Of a DNA stretch of 64,000 nt, positions 1 to 8,877 are shown in pieces. A model generated the notes under the pieces. That model ran no database searches. It was not told the origin of the DNA and saw only the letters and a list, made by a program, of their open reading frames with translations. The stretch spans positions 62,001-126,000 of the forward strand of contig NZ_BMRM01000012.1 of NCBI RefSeq assembly GCF_014648635.1, in the 5' to 3' direction. This stretch comes from Streptomyces cinerochromogenes (GTDB taxonomy: Bacteria; Actinomycetota; Actinomycetes; Streptomycetales; Streptomycetaceae). The translations under genes were made by a program, and so were the position numbers. Position 1 is the stretch's first letter. Each line of letters begins with the position of its first letter.

Positions 1-880
1 ACTCGGCGGCGGACCCGCGGTAGGTCTCGGAGGACGCCGACCCCGACGACCCGCCGCAGCAGCCCCACTTGTAGTTCCAGTTCCGGTTGAGGTCCGTGCC
101 GACGTACGAGGACCCGGAATTGGGCTGCCGGTTCTTCCGCCAGGAGCGGTACGACCCGCTGGCGATGTCGTACTCGCCCCCGTCCGGATTCAGATCGGGA
201 ACGATCCAGAGCTCGCGGCTGTTGACGATGTTGGTGATCCTCGGATCGCTCCCGTACCCCGCACCGAGTTCGCGCAGCAGGTACAGCGCCATCTCCACGG
301 TCAGGTGCTCGCGCGCGTGCTGGTGGGCGGTGAACAGCACCTCGGGCTCGTCCTCGTCCGTCCCGACGTTGTCACTGACCTTGATGGCGACGATGTCCCG
401 CCCCTGGTACGACTTCCCGATCACCCGCTTGCTCATGATGCCCGGGTAGGCGGCGAGCCGCTGGTCGATCTCGGCGTTCATCTCGGCGTAGTTGTGGTAC
501 TTCGCGTCGGCGCTCGGGAAGTCGTAGAGCCGCGCTCCGCCCCGCTGCGGCACGTCCCCCAACGGCTGTACGTCGTACCCCATCCGGCGCAGCCTGCTGA
601 TCTGCTCGGCCCGCCCGGAGACGACGACACTCTCCTCGTCGGCTTCGTCGACGGTGACACCGGTCGCCTGAATGGCCGTACGGGTGACGGCGGTCGTGCC
701 CCGGTGAATCTCGTACTGCCGGACGTCGTCGTCGGCGGACCCGGCCCTGCGCACGCTGTCGGCACGGGCATGGCCGAGACCGGCCGAGACCGGAGCGGCG
801 AGGGCGAGGGCCAGCAGCGCACCGAGCGCGGCGGTACGTCTGCCGCCGCGCGCGCCGGAGCCGCGGATGCGAAGTCGCAT
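1..880 (-). CDS. Secreted M14 zinc carboxypeptidase, partial (3' end outside window)
   Basis: The reading frame is open from an ATG at 880 to the window edge, giving 293 residues without a stop. An AGGAG ribosome site lies just upstream. An Arg-rich start and hydrophobic stretch (residues 14-33) make a signal peptide. HAREH at 188-192 supplies the HxxE zinc ligands of M14 metallocarboxypeptidases. PDLNPDG (228-234) and TDLNRNW (262-268) are further family motifs. The third zinc ligand and catalytic Glu would lie beyond the edge. The role is extracellular release of C-terminal residues from peptides. Inference of substrate class is not possible from this part. Confidence 0.93.
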   Translation of the reverse strand, partial: MRLRIRGSGARGGRRTAALGALLALALAAPVSAGLGHARADSVRRAGSADDDVRQYEIHRGTTAVTRTAIQATGVTVDEADEESVVVSGRAEQISRLRRMGYDVQPLGDVPQRGGARLYDFPSADAKYHNYAEMNAEIDQRLAAYPGIMSKRVIGKSYQGRDIVAIKVSDNVGTDEDEPEVLFTAHQHAREHLTVEMALYLLRELGAGYGSDPRITNIVNSRELWIVPDLNPDGGEYDIASGSYRSWRKNRQPNSGSSYVGTDLNRNWNYKWGCCGGSSGSASSETYRGSAAE

Positions 881-1010
881 GAACTCTCCTTGTGGGGTGG
901 AGGTGGGGATGTTCCCGTGCGACGTGCGGATGTGAACCTGGAGGGGCCTTCTTGGGGGGTCCCTGTGGGTTCGCCGTGCGGGTGGCGCTCATGGTGCGCC
1001 CTTGACATGA

Positions 1011-1292
1011 TCAGGTCAAGTACATGTCAAGGCGCCCGACGGAAACCGGACGGAGCCGGTGGGGCGGGTAGGGCCAGGCCAGCCAGACGTCCTGCCCCAC
1101 GTCCTGGACCTCGGCGAGCAGGACGCCTCTCAGCTCGTCCACGCCGAAGCCCGCGACATCGACGCGCCTCTCGGCCCGCCGGACCAACGCGGCGAGCCTG
1201 TCCGGCGATCCGCCCAACACGTCGAGAAAGCCGTCGTACGTGCTCTCGTACGCCCCGATGGTGCCCAGCACACCCCTCAGCCGGGGAGGCAC
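1011..1292 (-). CDS. Small hypothetical protein
   Basis: A 93-residue frame with GTG start that overlaps the 3' end of the DUF397 gene by 16 bases, in the same direction. It has no signal peptide, membrane segment or motif I recognise. The composition (acidic/hydrophobic mix, few Cys) looks like protein rather than random frame, and the overlap suggests translational coupling. It could instead be a spurious frame in GC-rich DNA, and the start is uncertain. Confidence 0.4.
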   Translation of the reverse strand: MPPRLRGVLGTIGAYESTYDGFLDVLGGSPDRLAALVRRAERRVDVAGFGVDELRGVLLAEVQDVGQDVWLAWPYPPHRLRPVSVGRLDMYLT

Positions 1293-1498
1293 CCGACCGC
1301 TCCGGCGGAGGGCATGGGCGCCTTCAGGGCGTCGAGGAAGGTGACGAAGGCGGGGGCGGGGAAGGTGAGGGTGGAGCGGGCGGGGGCCTTGGAGTCGCGG
1401 ACGGATATGTGGGTGTCGAGGTGGGCGACTTCGACGCAGCTGTTGCCCTCACCTCCGCCGGAGAAGGACGACTTGCGCCAGTGCACGGCCAGGGTCAT
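1277..1498 (-). CDS. DUF397 domain protein
   Basis: A 73-residue protein with the DUF397 signature WRKSSFSGGG, then a CVEVA segment, ISVRDSK and a C-terminal FLDALK helix. These proteins are very common in Streptomyces, usually beside an XRE-type regulator, as in bldB/abaA-like or whiJ-like modules. No such regulator is visible here; the upstream gene is a DUF1266 protein. The ATG at 1498 has a GAGG ribosome site 6-7 bases upstream, better than the in-frame GTG at 1510. The family's exact biochemical role is unknown. Confidence 0.85.
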   Translation of the reverse strand: MTLAVHWRKSSFSGGGEGNSCVEVAHLDTHISVRDSKAPARSTLTFPAPAFVTFLDALKAPMPSAGAVGCLPG

Positions 1499-1711
1499 CG
1501 GGCGCCTCACAGTTCCTTGATCATGTGGTGGACGAAGTCCCGCATCATCTCGATGCCGGCTCCGGCGAACCCGTCAGCCGACCGAAGTCCCCCGGACGGG
1601 CCCCACCGGTGGTGATTGGCAGATCCATTCCAGGCAGCGCCTGGAAACGTACAGGTGGCGCTGTCGGCGCGGCTTGTGGAGTGGAACAGATCTGCCAATG
1701 CCTGCTGGCCG

Positions 1712-2968
1712 TCACCGGAACGGGATGGTGAGCCAGGGGCTGCCGGGGTCGGACACGAGGATGTGATGGGCCTTGACCATGTCCTGGTACCAGTCGCCGA
1801 ACTCCTCGTCGTCGAAGTGGAGGCACCGTCCGAGGATGTAGCCGGCGGAGAAGTCCTGCCAGGACTTGTAGGACAGGGCGGCGGCCCGGCCGGCCTGGAG
1901 GACGGCCGCCTCGGCCTCTTGGAGGGTGCCGAGGCGGGCGCCCAGTCCCCACCGGGCCATCTTCGAAGCGCGGCCGAGATCCCAGGCGTCGACGGACGAG
2001 ACGTACCGGTTGCCGTCGAGCACACCGTCGGCGCGCATCCGGGCCTCGTAGCGGGTGATCCGCCCGATGAGCCGCTGTACCCCCTCGACGTGCGCCTCCA
2101 CCTCGGACTGGGGCCGGGGCTCGGTCTTGGTCACACCGTCCTCGCCGACGACGACCGAACCCTCGGACCTGGCACGGATGACCTCGGCGGCGGCCTGGCG
2201 CCAGTAGCCCGCGTCGACGTGTCCGCCGAAGTCCCGGGCGATGGTACGGCGCAGGCCGAGGGCGAAGTCCCAGACAGAGCTGTGCTGTTCGCAGGCGAGG
2301 AGGTCGCGGAGGTAGTACTGCCACTGCTCGCGGGTGGTGATTCCCCACCACTCGCGAAGCCGCTTCCGCTCACCCGGATAGCCGGTGCCGTGCCACGCCA
2401 TGGCGTTCCAGAAGGAGCCGTTGTTCACACACAGGAGCGCGCCGCAGGCGAGACTGTGGGCCACCGGGCCGTGCAGGGGGCCACCGACGCGGAGGGTACG
2501 GAGCCGCATCGACCGGTTCTGCGGCGGGGCCTGCTCTCCGTACCGGGCCCAGGCCGCCGAGTGCGGTGGCGCGGAGGGCAGGAACGCCTCACAGGGGCTT
2601 CCCGGATTGACGACGATCATCGGTGGGTCCGTCGGCTGCCATACCTTGGCGAACCATTCCAGGTAGTTCCAGCCGAACACCCGGTGAGGCTCCGGCGCGG
2701 GCAGCATGCCCTCGGTGTACACGGCCCAGATCCGCCCGCCGGCGACGCGGGGGTCGTACCCGAAGACGGCGTACGTCGCGCTGGGTGTGGCATCCGCCTT
2801 GTCCTTCTGTATCTCGAAGAACAGCCTGCTCTGCGCGAGCGTTCCGAAGTACGCCGCCCAGTCCTCACGCAACTTGGCCTCGAACAGCGCCTGCTCGACC
2901 TCTGACGGAGGGGTCCAGGCGGCGGGCGGGGGAGGAGGAAAACCACCAGGTGGCGGACCGAACGACAT
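1712..2968 (-). CDS. DUF1266 domain protein
   Basis: A 418-residue protein starting at ATG 2968 with an AGGA site. The N-terminus (1-25) is a proline/glycine-rich flexible segment. Residues 25-190 resemble SseB-type scaffolds. The C-terminal half carries the Trp-rich pattern of DUF1266 (WWGITTREQWQYYLRDLL, about 230-250, and later YKSWQDFSAGYILGR). There is no signal peptide or membrane segment, so it is probably cytoplasmic. In Streptomyces this family often sits near WXG100/Rhs-type loci, as here, but its function is unknown. Confidence 0.75.
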   Translation of the reverse strand: MSFGPPPGGFPPPPPAAWTPPSEVEQALFEAKLREDWAAYFGTLAQSRLFFEIQKDKADATPSATYAVFGYDPRVAGGRIWAVYTEGMLPAPEPHRVFGWNYLEWFAKVWQPTDPPMIVVNPGSPCEAFLPSAPPHSAAWARYGEQAPPQNRSMRLRTLRVGGPLHGPVAHSLACGALLCVNNGSFWNAMAWHGTGYPGERKRLREWWGITTREQWQYYLRDLLACEQHSSVWDFALGLRRTIARDFGGHVDAGYWRQAAAEVIRARSEGSVVVGEDGVTKTEPRPQSEVEAHVEGVQRLIGRITRYEARMRADGVLDGNRYVSSVDAWDLGRASKMARWGLGARLGTLQEAEAAVLQAGRAAALSYKSWQDFSAGYILGRCLHFDDEEFGDWYQDMVKAHHILVSDPGSPWLTIPFR

Positions 2969-3130
2969 GAGATTCCTGTCTTACGTCGGATCAGTTTTTC
3001 CAGAGGCTGGGTTCTGCTGGAGATGCCGAATGATCAGCTCCGAATCGGTGAACGGGATGTCCAGGCACACCAGACACGGCGAGATCAGCTGACCGGTGAC
3101 CAGCAGTACGGGACAACCCTTAGCGAAGTC

Positions 3131-3640
3131 TCACCCGGCGGGATCTGGGCAAGGGCGAGCGAGAACAACGACGGCGCTAAGAGCTCCATCGCCTGCCAGG
3201 TGGATTTCGACATTTTCGCAGGTAAGTACGCGTGCGGTTTGATTCGCCGTGAATAGCAGCGTTGCTGTGTCGTCTCCTTTGAGGAAGGATACGGCCTCGC
3301 TGGATGTTATGACCCTGGATCGGAAATCTGAATAGTCCGGCTTCGTGGAATCGCCCCAAGGGGAGCAATCGAATACGGGGATTCCCGTGCCGGCCTCGTG
3401 GGGCAATTGAGGTAGCCCTGTGTCAACCGTTCTGGGGGGCTCATCGATGACGACCAGCTCCCGGATCGCTCCAGACTGTGGGTCTACCTTGATCTCCAGT
3501 TCGCCGCCAGCTTCCCCGGTGATCCGCCAGTAGAGGGGCTGCAGCCTGCTCTCATTGATCCAAGTGACAGTCAGGGGGATGTAGGGATCGCTCTCCGTTT
3601 CGACCGCCGTGCAATTTGTGACGCCGATAGCCTTGATCAA
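3131..3640 (-). CDS. Candidate immunity protein for the Rhs toxin
   Basis: A 169-residue protein starting at TTG 3640, 12 bases after the Rhs stop, with a purine-rich GGGAAAG site. It lacks a signal peptide or membrane span, so it is probably cytoplasmic. I recognise no domain. Assignment as immunity rests on position: in polymorphic toxin systems the gene directly after the toxin tip encodes the neutraliser. Sample 60-base stretches are about 52-57% GC, unlike the roughly 75% of the Rhs core, consistent with co-transfer with the toxin tip. It is one of the least 'Streptomyces-like' genes in the window. Confidence 0.65.
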   Translation of the reverse strand: MIKAIGVTNCTAVETESDPYIPLTVTWINESRLQPLYWRITGEAGGELEIKVDPQSGAIRELVVIDEPPRTVDTGLPQLPHEAGTGIPVFDCSPWGDSTKPDYSDFRSRVITSSEAVSFLKGDDTATLLFTANQTARVLTCENVEIHLAGDGALSAVVVLARPCPDPAG

Positions 3641-3652
3641 GTAACTTTCCCT

Positions 3653-6600
3653 TCACCCTTTGTATAGCGCGTGTACCAGCGCTGGAAGTGGATCCTCTGG
3701 TCGTTTATTGAACTTCAACTCCCAATCTCCCACCTCTGTCATCTTACCCAAGGGAATGCCGTCCCTTGTGGCTGCCGTCACTGCTTGTTGGAGGCTCTTG
3801 AGTTGGACTTGGTTGATGAGCCCGATCTTGTCATGGGTTGCTAGCTCGGCTATTCTCCCCTGGGCGTATTCGTTCAAATGCTTCGTTGCGTTGGCGTGCA
3901 CCCATACGCGTTGCTCGCCTGCCTGCATCTCGAAAGACCTCGGAATCTCGGTCCCTGGATAGTTCGGCTGTGTGGGTTTGATGTCCTCCCAGACGGTCTT
4001 TTGGTTGCACCCTGGAGCGAGGCCAAGCAGGTCCGTCCATGTGTGAGGGTTGTGCACATATGTTGCCGGATTCGGGGCTGGCGTCAGCCCAAGAGGATCC
4101 AGGGTGAGGTATCTGGCAATTTCGGAATCGTAGTGGCGGAAGTAGTTGTAGTGGAGGCCGGTTTCGGGGTCGTAGTACTGGCCGGGGAAGCGGAGGGGAG
4201 TGTAGGTGGTGCCGTTCGTTGACCATGCCGTGGTTCCCCAAAGGGTGCTGCGAGTGCGCCAGGCGATCTCGCCTTGTTCGTCCACCAGCTCGGTGGGAGT
4301 CCCGACCAGGTCCGTGACGATTCCGAAGAAGCGAGAGTCAATTTCCCCTTGAGTGGCGTCTGTTGCGGTGATGCGTTCCGTTTGAGTAAGCGGGTGAATG
4401 CCCTGGTGGTCCCAGGTGAGGGTGACCGGGTTGGGCAGGCCGAGGGATGTCGTGGTCTGTTCGCAGAGCGTTGTGCCGTCCCAGGTGAAGTCCACCCTCT
4501 CTACGGCCGTCTCGCCGTCGTCCGCGAGTCGGAGTTTTGCCGTGCGACGGCCCAGCGGGTCGTAGGTGTAGCGCCAGCGGGTGCCGTCGGGGGTTACCAC
4601 TGAGGTCAGGCGATCCTCGGTGTCCCATTCGTAGCGCCAGATGTCCGGTTTGCGGGACAAGCGGGTTTTCTGGCGGAGGGTGATGCGGCCGAGGGCGTCG
4701 TGTTCGTAACGGACGTTGCCGGCTCGGGTGATGCGGGTGCCCGTGTAGGTGCGGGGGCCGGTCGCCTCATGGCCCGGGTGGCTCCTCGCCCAGAACGCCT
4801 CAGTCTGGTTGCCTGCCTCGTCGTAGGCGTACCGCTCCGTCCAGTCGGCCGCGTGGACCGCTGTGACCCTGCCCGTCGCGTCCAGGTCGAAGCGTCGGGT
4901 GCCGGACAGGTGGTCGTCTATGCCGATCAGGTTGCCGTCGGCTCGGTAGGTGTAGCTCCGGTGTTGGATCCTGTGGCCCGCGGCGCCGGTCACCGCCTGG
5001 GTCGTCAGGCGGCCCATGGAGTCGAAGGTGTGTTCCAGGGTGATCGTTCTGCCGATGTGGCGGGTTAGTTCGCGGCCCGCTTCGTCGTACGTGAAGTTGA
5101 TCGCCCGGCCTGAAGCCATCATGCGCGTGCGGCGGCCCGCTGCGTCGTACGACCAGGTCGTCCTGGCCCCGGTCGGGGTGGTGCGGCCGGCGCGGCGGCC
5201 GAGGGCATCGTAGGTGTACGTCACGGTGCGGCCGTCGACCGATTCCGAGCGCAGGCGGCCGTACCGGTCGCGCAGCAGCGTCAGTGTCGTACCGTCAGGG
5301 CCCGTTGCCTGGGCCAGCTGGTCGGTGAGGTCGTAGGCGTACGTCGTGATGCGGCCCGCCGCGTCCTTGCGGAGTACCTGGCCGAGTTCGTTCCGCTCGA
5401 AGGACGTCACCTCGCCGAGTGCGTTGCGTCGGGAGATCAGGTGGCCCGCCGCGTCGTACTCGTATGTCAGGGTGCGGTCGTCGAAGTCCGTCTCCGATAC
5501 CAGACGGCCGGCCGGGTCGTACGCGTAGTCCCACGTCAGACCCTGCGGGTTCGTGACCTTTGTCAGGCGCAGTTCCGTGTCGTGCGCGAATTCGTAGCGG
5601 ACTCCGTCCGGGCCCCTGCGGGCCGCCAGCAGGTCGAAGTGGGTGTACTCGAAGTGGGAGACGCCGCCCAGCGGATCGGTGTGACTGGTGCAGTTGCCTT
5701 CGCCGTCGTACGTCCACGTCTCCGTCGTGCCGTCGGGAGCCGTGCGGCGGGTCAGGTGGCCCTTGATCGACCACTCCAGGCGAGTTGTCGCGCCGGTGGG
5801 GTCCGTGATGGTGGTGGGACGGCCGAGGGCGTCCCGTTCGTAGCGGGTCACCGCTTCGAGCGGGTCCGTGACCTCCAGCGGTAGGCCCGCGCCGTCGCAG
5901 ACGACCGTCGTGGTAGCGCCCAGCGGATCCGTCACCGACGTGAGATGGCCGGCCTCCGTGTACGTGAAGCGGGTCGTCTGGCCCGTCGGGTCCGTCACGG
6001 AGGTGCGGTTGCCCCTCTCGTCGTAGGTCTGGCGGATCACCGTGCCGTCCGGGTTCACCACCTTCACCGGCAGGCCCAGGTCGTCGTACTCCGCCCGTGC
6101 CTCGCGGCCGTCCGGGCGGACCACCCGCGTCAGGTTGCCTGCGTCGTTGTATTCGAACGTCGTCGTGTGGCCCAAGGCGTCTGTCGTGGACAGCAGGCGG
6201 TTGTAGCGGTCGCGGGCGTAGCGCGTGGTCGCGCCCACCGCGTCCGTCTCGGCGATGACCTGGCAGCGGCGGTTGATCCGGTAGTGGGTGCTGTGGCCGT
6301 GCGAGTCGGTGATCGTCGTGGTGTGCTCGCCGGTGTCCGCGTCCACCAGTCCGTAGGTGAAGGTCGAGGCCAGGTGGCCGGCTGCGCCGGACTGGTGGGT
6401 GCAGCGGTCCTGGGCGTCGTAGGCGTAGGTGAAGCGGCTGTCGTTGGTGTCCGTCCAGGAGACGATGCGTCCCTCGGCGTCGTACGCGAAGCGCAGGGGA
6501 CGGCCGGAGGAGTTGACGACCTCGCTCAGGTGGCCGTCGGTGTAGCCGTAGCGGACCAGTTCCTGGTCGGTGCCGTCCGGCGCGGCTCCGGCCAGGTGCA

Positions 6601-8308
6601 GGGCGGTGACCCGGCCGTCGGCGGTCGACAGCAGCAGGCGGTAGCCGCCGCTGTGGGTGAGGGCGCGCGGGGCGCCCGCCGTGTCGTACTCGAACGCGAT
6701 CCAGTTGCCGTTGCGGTCGTCGATCTGTTCCAGCACCGCCAGGTTCTCGGAGCGGTCGGCGAAATGCCGTACGTGGCCGGACTCGGGGTCGGTGAGGGTG
6801 TAGCCGTCGTCCGTGCGGTCCAGCGGCCAGCGGGGGCCGTGACCGGGGAGCGTCGGCACGCCGGGCGCCGGGTGGGGGTAGGCCAGTATCAGGCCGTCCT
6901 CGCCGACGAAGACCACGCCTTGCGCGTCGATCTCCAGGCGTTGGTCGAGCGTGGAGGACCAGGTCGTGCCGAACCAGCCGCCGAGCCGGTACGACGACTC
7001 GAACTGTCGCTTGAGGACCAGGGGAGGGGCGCCGGGGAGGGAGACGTCGGTCTGCGGCAGCACCATCCGGCCGGTCGCGACGTCGACCGGGTCCTTCTCA
7101 CAGACCTTTTCGAGCGGTCGTCGGGAGACGTCCTCGGGTCCCCTTTCCACCGCGTTCCGGGCGGCGCTGCGCAGGCCCTGCTCGGCGCCCTCTTCCGCCG
7201 CCTTCCGGGCCAGTCCCGCTTCCAGCCCGGCGCCGTCGCCGAGGAGGAACTGGGGGGCCATGCGCCCACTGAACTCGGACGGGTCCTTGCGGAACTCCTC
7301 CCACATGGTCTTGGCGGTGCGTTCGGGGTGGGCGGCGGTGGAGGTCAGGCCGGAGAGCGTCATGCTGACGTTCTGCATGTAGGCGGCCGGGTGGGTGAGG
7401 TTGTAGGGGTCCGTCGGGTCCAGACCGCGGACGAAGTTGACCAGGCCGGCCGTGCCCTTGGCGACGCCGCCCGCGAAGTGGGTGAGTTCGATGCCGGTGG
7501 ACAGCGCGCCGTCCTTCAGGTCGCCCTTGAGGCGGTCCAGGGGCGGGGGCTCGGCGGGGGCGTGGGCGAGCGCCGCCTTGACCTTGCCCTGGGCCTCGGA
7601 GGCGGCGGTGTTGCGCTGCTTGCGGGCCTCGGCCAGCTTGTGCTGGGCGGCCTGGACGGTGGCCTTGCCCGGGTCGTGGAACTTCCCCGGATCCGGGCCG
7701 GGGTCCTCGCCCGCCTTCGCCTTCGCGTTGTACGTCTCGACCTTGTCCTTGTACGTCTCGAACGCGGTCTTGGACGCCTTCACGCCCTTCTTGTAGAGCT
7801 CTACGGCTTCCTTGGCCTGGCCTTGCGCCCACTTCACGGTGTCGGCGTACGAGTCCAGCGCCTCCGCCGCCGACTTGCACGCCTCTGCCGCCTGGGCCCA
7901 TCTGGCGGGGTGGACGCCGAACTTCTTGCGGAAGGCGTCGCCGCCCTCGCCCTTCCAGCCGGAGGAGTCGACCTTCTTCAGGCCCTGGCCGACCTTGTCG
8001 AACGCGTCGTGGAAGTCCCGCAGGTGCTTGGCGCTGTCCCGGATCTTCGCCGGGTCGCCGTGGACGAGTTCGTTGGCCTCCTCGGTCTGGCCGAGCTGCT
8101 GCTCGCCCGGGGTGGCGCCGAGGTCGGAGGCGATCCCGTCGCCCCAGTCCTCCACCACGTCGGCCCACTTGTGCAGGCCGACCTCGTCCAGCTTGTCGCC
8201 GACCTTGTCCGTGGCCCAGTCGACGCCCTCGCCGAGCTTCTTCTTGCCCTTGTCGTAGAGGTTCTCGGCACCGCCCAGCAGGGCGTTGGTCACATCCCCG
8301 ATGCCCAT
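3653..8308 (-). CDS. Rhs/YD-repeat polymorphic toxin with WXG-like N-terminus
   Basis: A 1551-residue protein. Residues 1-260 are helical with a WKG turn at 118-120, like WXG100/T7SS-type export domains. DPVDVATG followed by QFESSYRLGGWFG (about 404-440) is a DUF6531 entry. Many YD repeats (YDAAGR, YDALGR types) fill about 540-1290 and form the Rhs cocoon. The conserved core end YYDPETGLHYNYFRHYD is near 1380, and DLLGLAP near 1430 marks the tip boundary. The last ~117 residues (WVHANATKH, WELKF) form a variable toxin I cannot name. The ATG overlaps the preceding stop by one base. Probable role: contact-dependent or secreted antibacterial toxin. Confidence 0.92.
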   Translation of the reverse strand: MGIGDVTNALLGGAENLYDKGKKKLGEGVDWATDKVGDKLDEVGLHKWADVVEDWGDGIASDLGATPGEQQLGQTEEANELVHGDPAKIRDSAKHLRDFHDAFDKVGQGLKKVDSSGWKGEGGDAFRKKFGVHPARWAQAAEACKSAAEALDSYADTVKWAQGQAKEAVELYKKGVKASKTAFETYKDKVETYNAKAKAGEDPGPDPGKFHDPGKATVQAAQHKLAEARKQRNTAASEAQGKVKAALAHAPAEPPPLDRLKGDLKDGALSTGIELTHFAGGVAKGTAGLVNFVRGLDPTDPYNLTHPAAYMQNVSMTLSGLTSTAAHPERTAKTMWEEFRKDPSEFSGRMAPQFLLGDGAGLEAGLARKAAEEGAEQGLRSAARNAVERGPEDVSRRPLEKVCEKDPVDVATGRMVLPQTDVSLPGAPPLVLKRQFESSYRLGGWFGTTWSSTLDQRLEIDAQGVVFVGEDGLILAYPHPAPGVPTLPGHGPRWPLDRTDDGYTLTDPESGHVRHFADRSENLAVLEQIDDRNGNWIAFEYDTAGAPRALTHSGGYRLLLSTADGRVTALHLAGAAPDGTDQELVRYGYTDGHLSEVVNSSGRPLRFAYDAEGRIVSWTDTNDSRFTYAYDAQDRCTHQSGAAGHLASTFTYGLVDADTGEHTTTITDSHGHSTHYRINRRCQVIAETDAVGATTRYARDRYNRLLSTTDALGHTTTFEYNDAGNLTRVVRPDGREARAEYDDLGLPVKVVNPDGTVIRQTYDERGNRTSVTDPTGQTTRFTYTEAGHLTSVTDPLGATTTVVCDGAGLPLEVTDPLEAVTRYERDALGRPTTITDPTGATTRLEWSIKGHLTRRTAPDGTTETWTYDGEGNCTSHTDPLGGVSHFEYTHFDLLAARRGPDGVRYEFAHDTELRLTKVTNPQGLTWDYAYDPAGRLVSETDFDDRTLTYEYDAAGHLISRRNALGEVTSFERNELGQVLRKDAAGRITTYAYDLTDQLAQATGPDGTTLTLLRDRYGRLRSESVDGRTVTYTYDALGRRAGRTTPTGARTTWSYDAAGRRTRMMASGRAINFTYDEAGRELTRHIGRTITLEHTFDSMGRLTTQAVTGAAGHRIQHRSYTYRADGNLIGIDDHLSGTRRFDLDATGRVTAVHAADWTERYAYDEAGNQTEAFWARSHPGHEATGPRTYTGTRITRAGNVRYEHDALGRITLRQKTRLSRKPDIWRYEWDTEDRLTSVVTPDGTRWRYTYDPLGRRTAKLRLADDGETAVERVDFTWDGTTLCEQTTTSLGLPNPVTLTWDHQGIHPLTQTERITATDATQGEIDSRFFGIVTDLVGTPTELVDEQGEIAWRTRSTLWGTTAWSTNGTTYTPLRFPGQYYDPETGLHYNYFRHYDSEIARYLTLDPLGLTPAPNPATYVHNPHTWTDLLGLAPGCNQKTVWEDIKPTQPNYPGTEIPRSFEMQAGEQRVWVHANATKHLNEYAQGRIAELATHDKIGLINQVQLKSLQQAVTAATRDGIPLGKMTEVGDWELKFNKRPEDPLPALVHALYKG

Positions 8309-8877
8309 CAGCCCTCACCGCCCGGCTCGTCACCAACCAGGTCACCCACGCCCACGCCCGGCACCGGTCCGATGGTGTGCGAGGTCGTCACGTCGTCCGC
8401 GGCCTGCTTCCAGCCCCGCTTGCTGTTGGCCCACGCCTTCTCGAACGACTCCTCGCTGTAGTCGACGTCGCCGCCGTAGGCACCGGATGTCGCGATGTCG
8501 CCGTAGCCCATCTTCTCGACGTCCTTCTCGGAGGCGTACGGGTTGCCGACGGCCGCGTTCTCCACGACCTTCACCGTGCCCTCGACGTACTTGTCGGTCT
8601 CGTAGTACGTGCCGGCCGCCAGGCCCGTCTTCTCCGCGAAGCCATTGCCCTCGGCGATCAGCGACCGCACCCCCCACTCCCAGCGCTCGCAGAACGACTT
8701 GAACTCGTCCGTCAGGCCCTCATGGCCCAGCTCCAGGCCCGACAGCGCGATCTCGGCGAAGCCGCGCCCGGCCCCGGACGTGCCGAAGCCGCCCAGCTCC
8801 TTCAGCTCACCCAGCGCATCGGTCAGCCCCTTGGCGATCAGGCCCAGCCCCTCGGTCGCCAGATCCTTACCGGTCAC
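8308..8877 (-). CDS. Small acidic partner protein upstream of Rhs toxin
   Basis: A 189-residue acidic protein starting at GTG 8877, overlapping the upstream SseB-like stop (GTGA) and abutting the Rhs start. It is predicted largely helical, without a signal peptide. Alanine/glycine helices and FCERWEWGVRSL (64-75) recall WXG100-superfamily helical hairpins, but there is no clean WXG motif. Strict coupling to the Rhs gene suggests a secretion partner, chaperone or export adaptor. I cannot assign a Pfam family with certainty. Confidence 0.7.
   Translation of the reverse strand: MTGKDLATEGLGLIAKGLTDALGELKELGGFGTSGAGRGFAEIALSGLELGHEGLTDEFKSFCERWEWGVRSLIAEGNGFAEKTGLAAGTYYETDKYVEGTVKVVENAAVGNPYASEKDVEKMGYGDIATSGAYGGDVDYSEESFEKAWANSKRGWKQAADDVTTSHTIGPVPGVGVGDLVGDEPGGEG

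Noticed and set aside
1511..1711. Possible XRE regulator or short gene partner before DUF397 (frame ending HHMIKEL)
   Set aside because: The frame continues from the shadow of the DUF1266 gene and has no helix-turn-helix or credible start.
5945..8461. Very long open frame (over 800 codons) on the plus strand opposite the Rhs gene
   Set aside because: It is the antisense shadow of high-GC Rhs codons. It is Val/Gly/Arg-rich without domains or ribosome site, while the minus-strand frame shows clear YD repeats.
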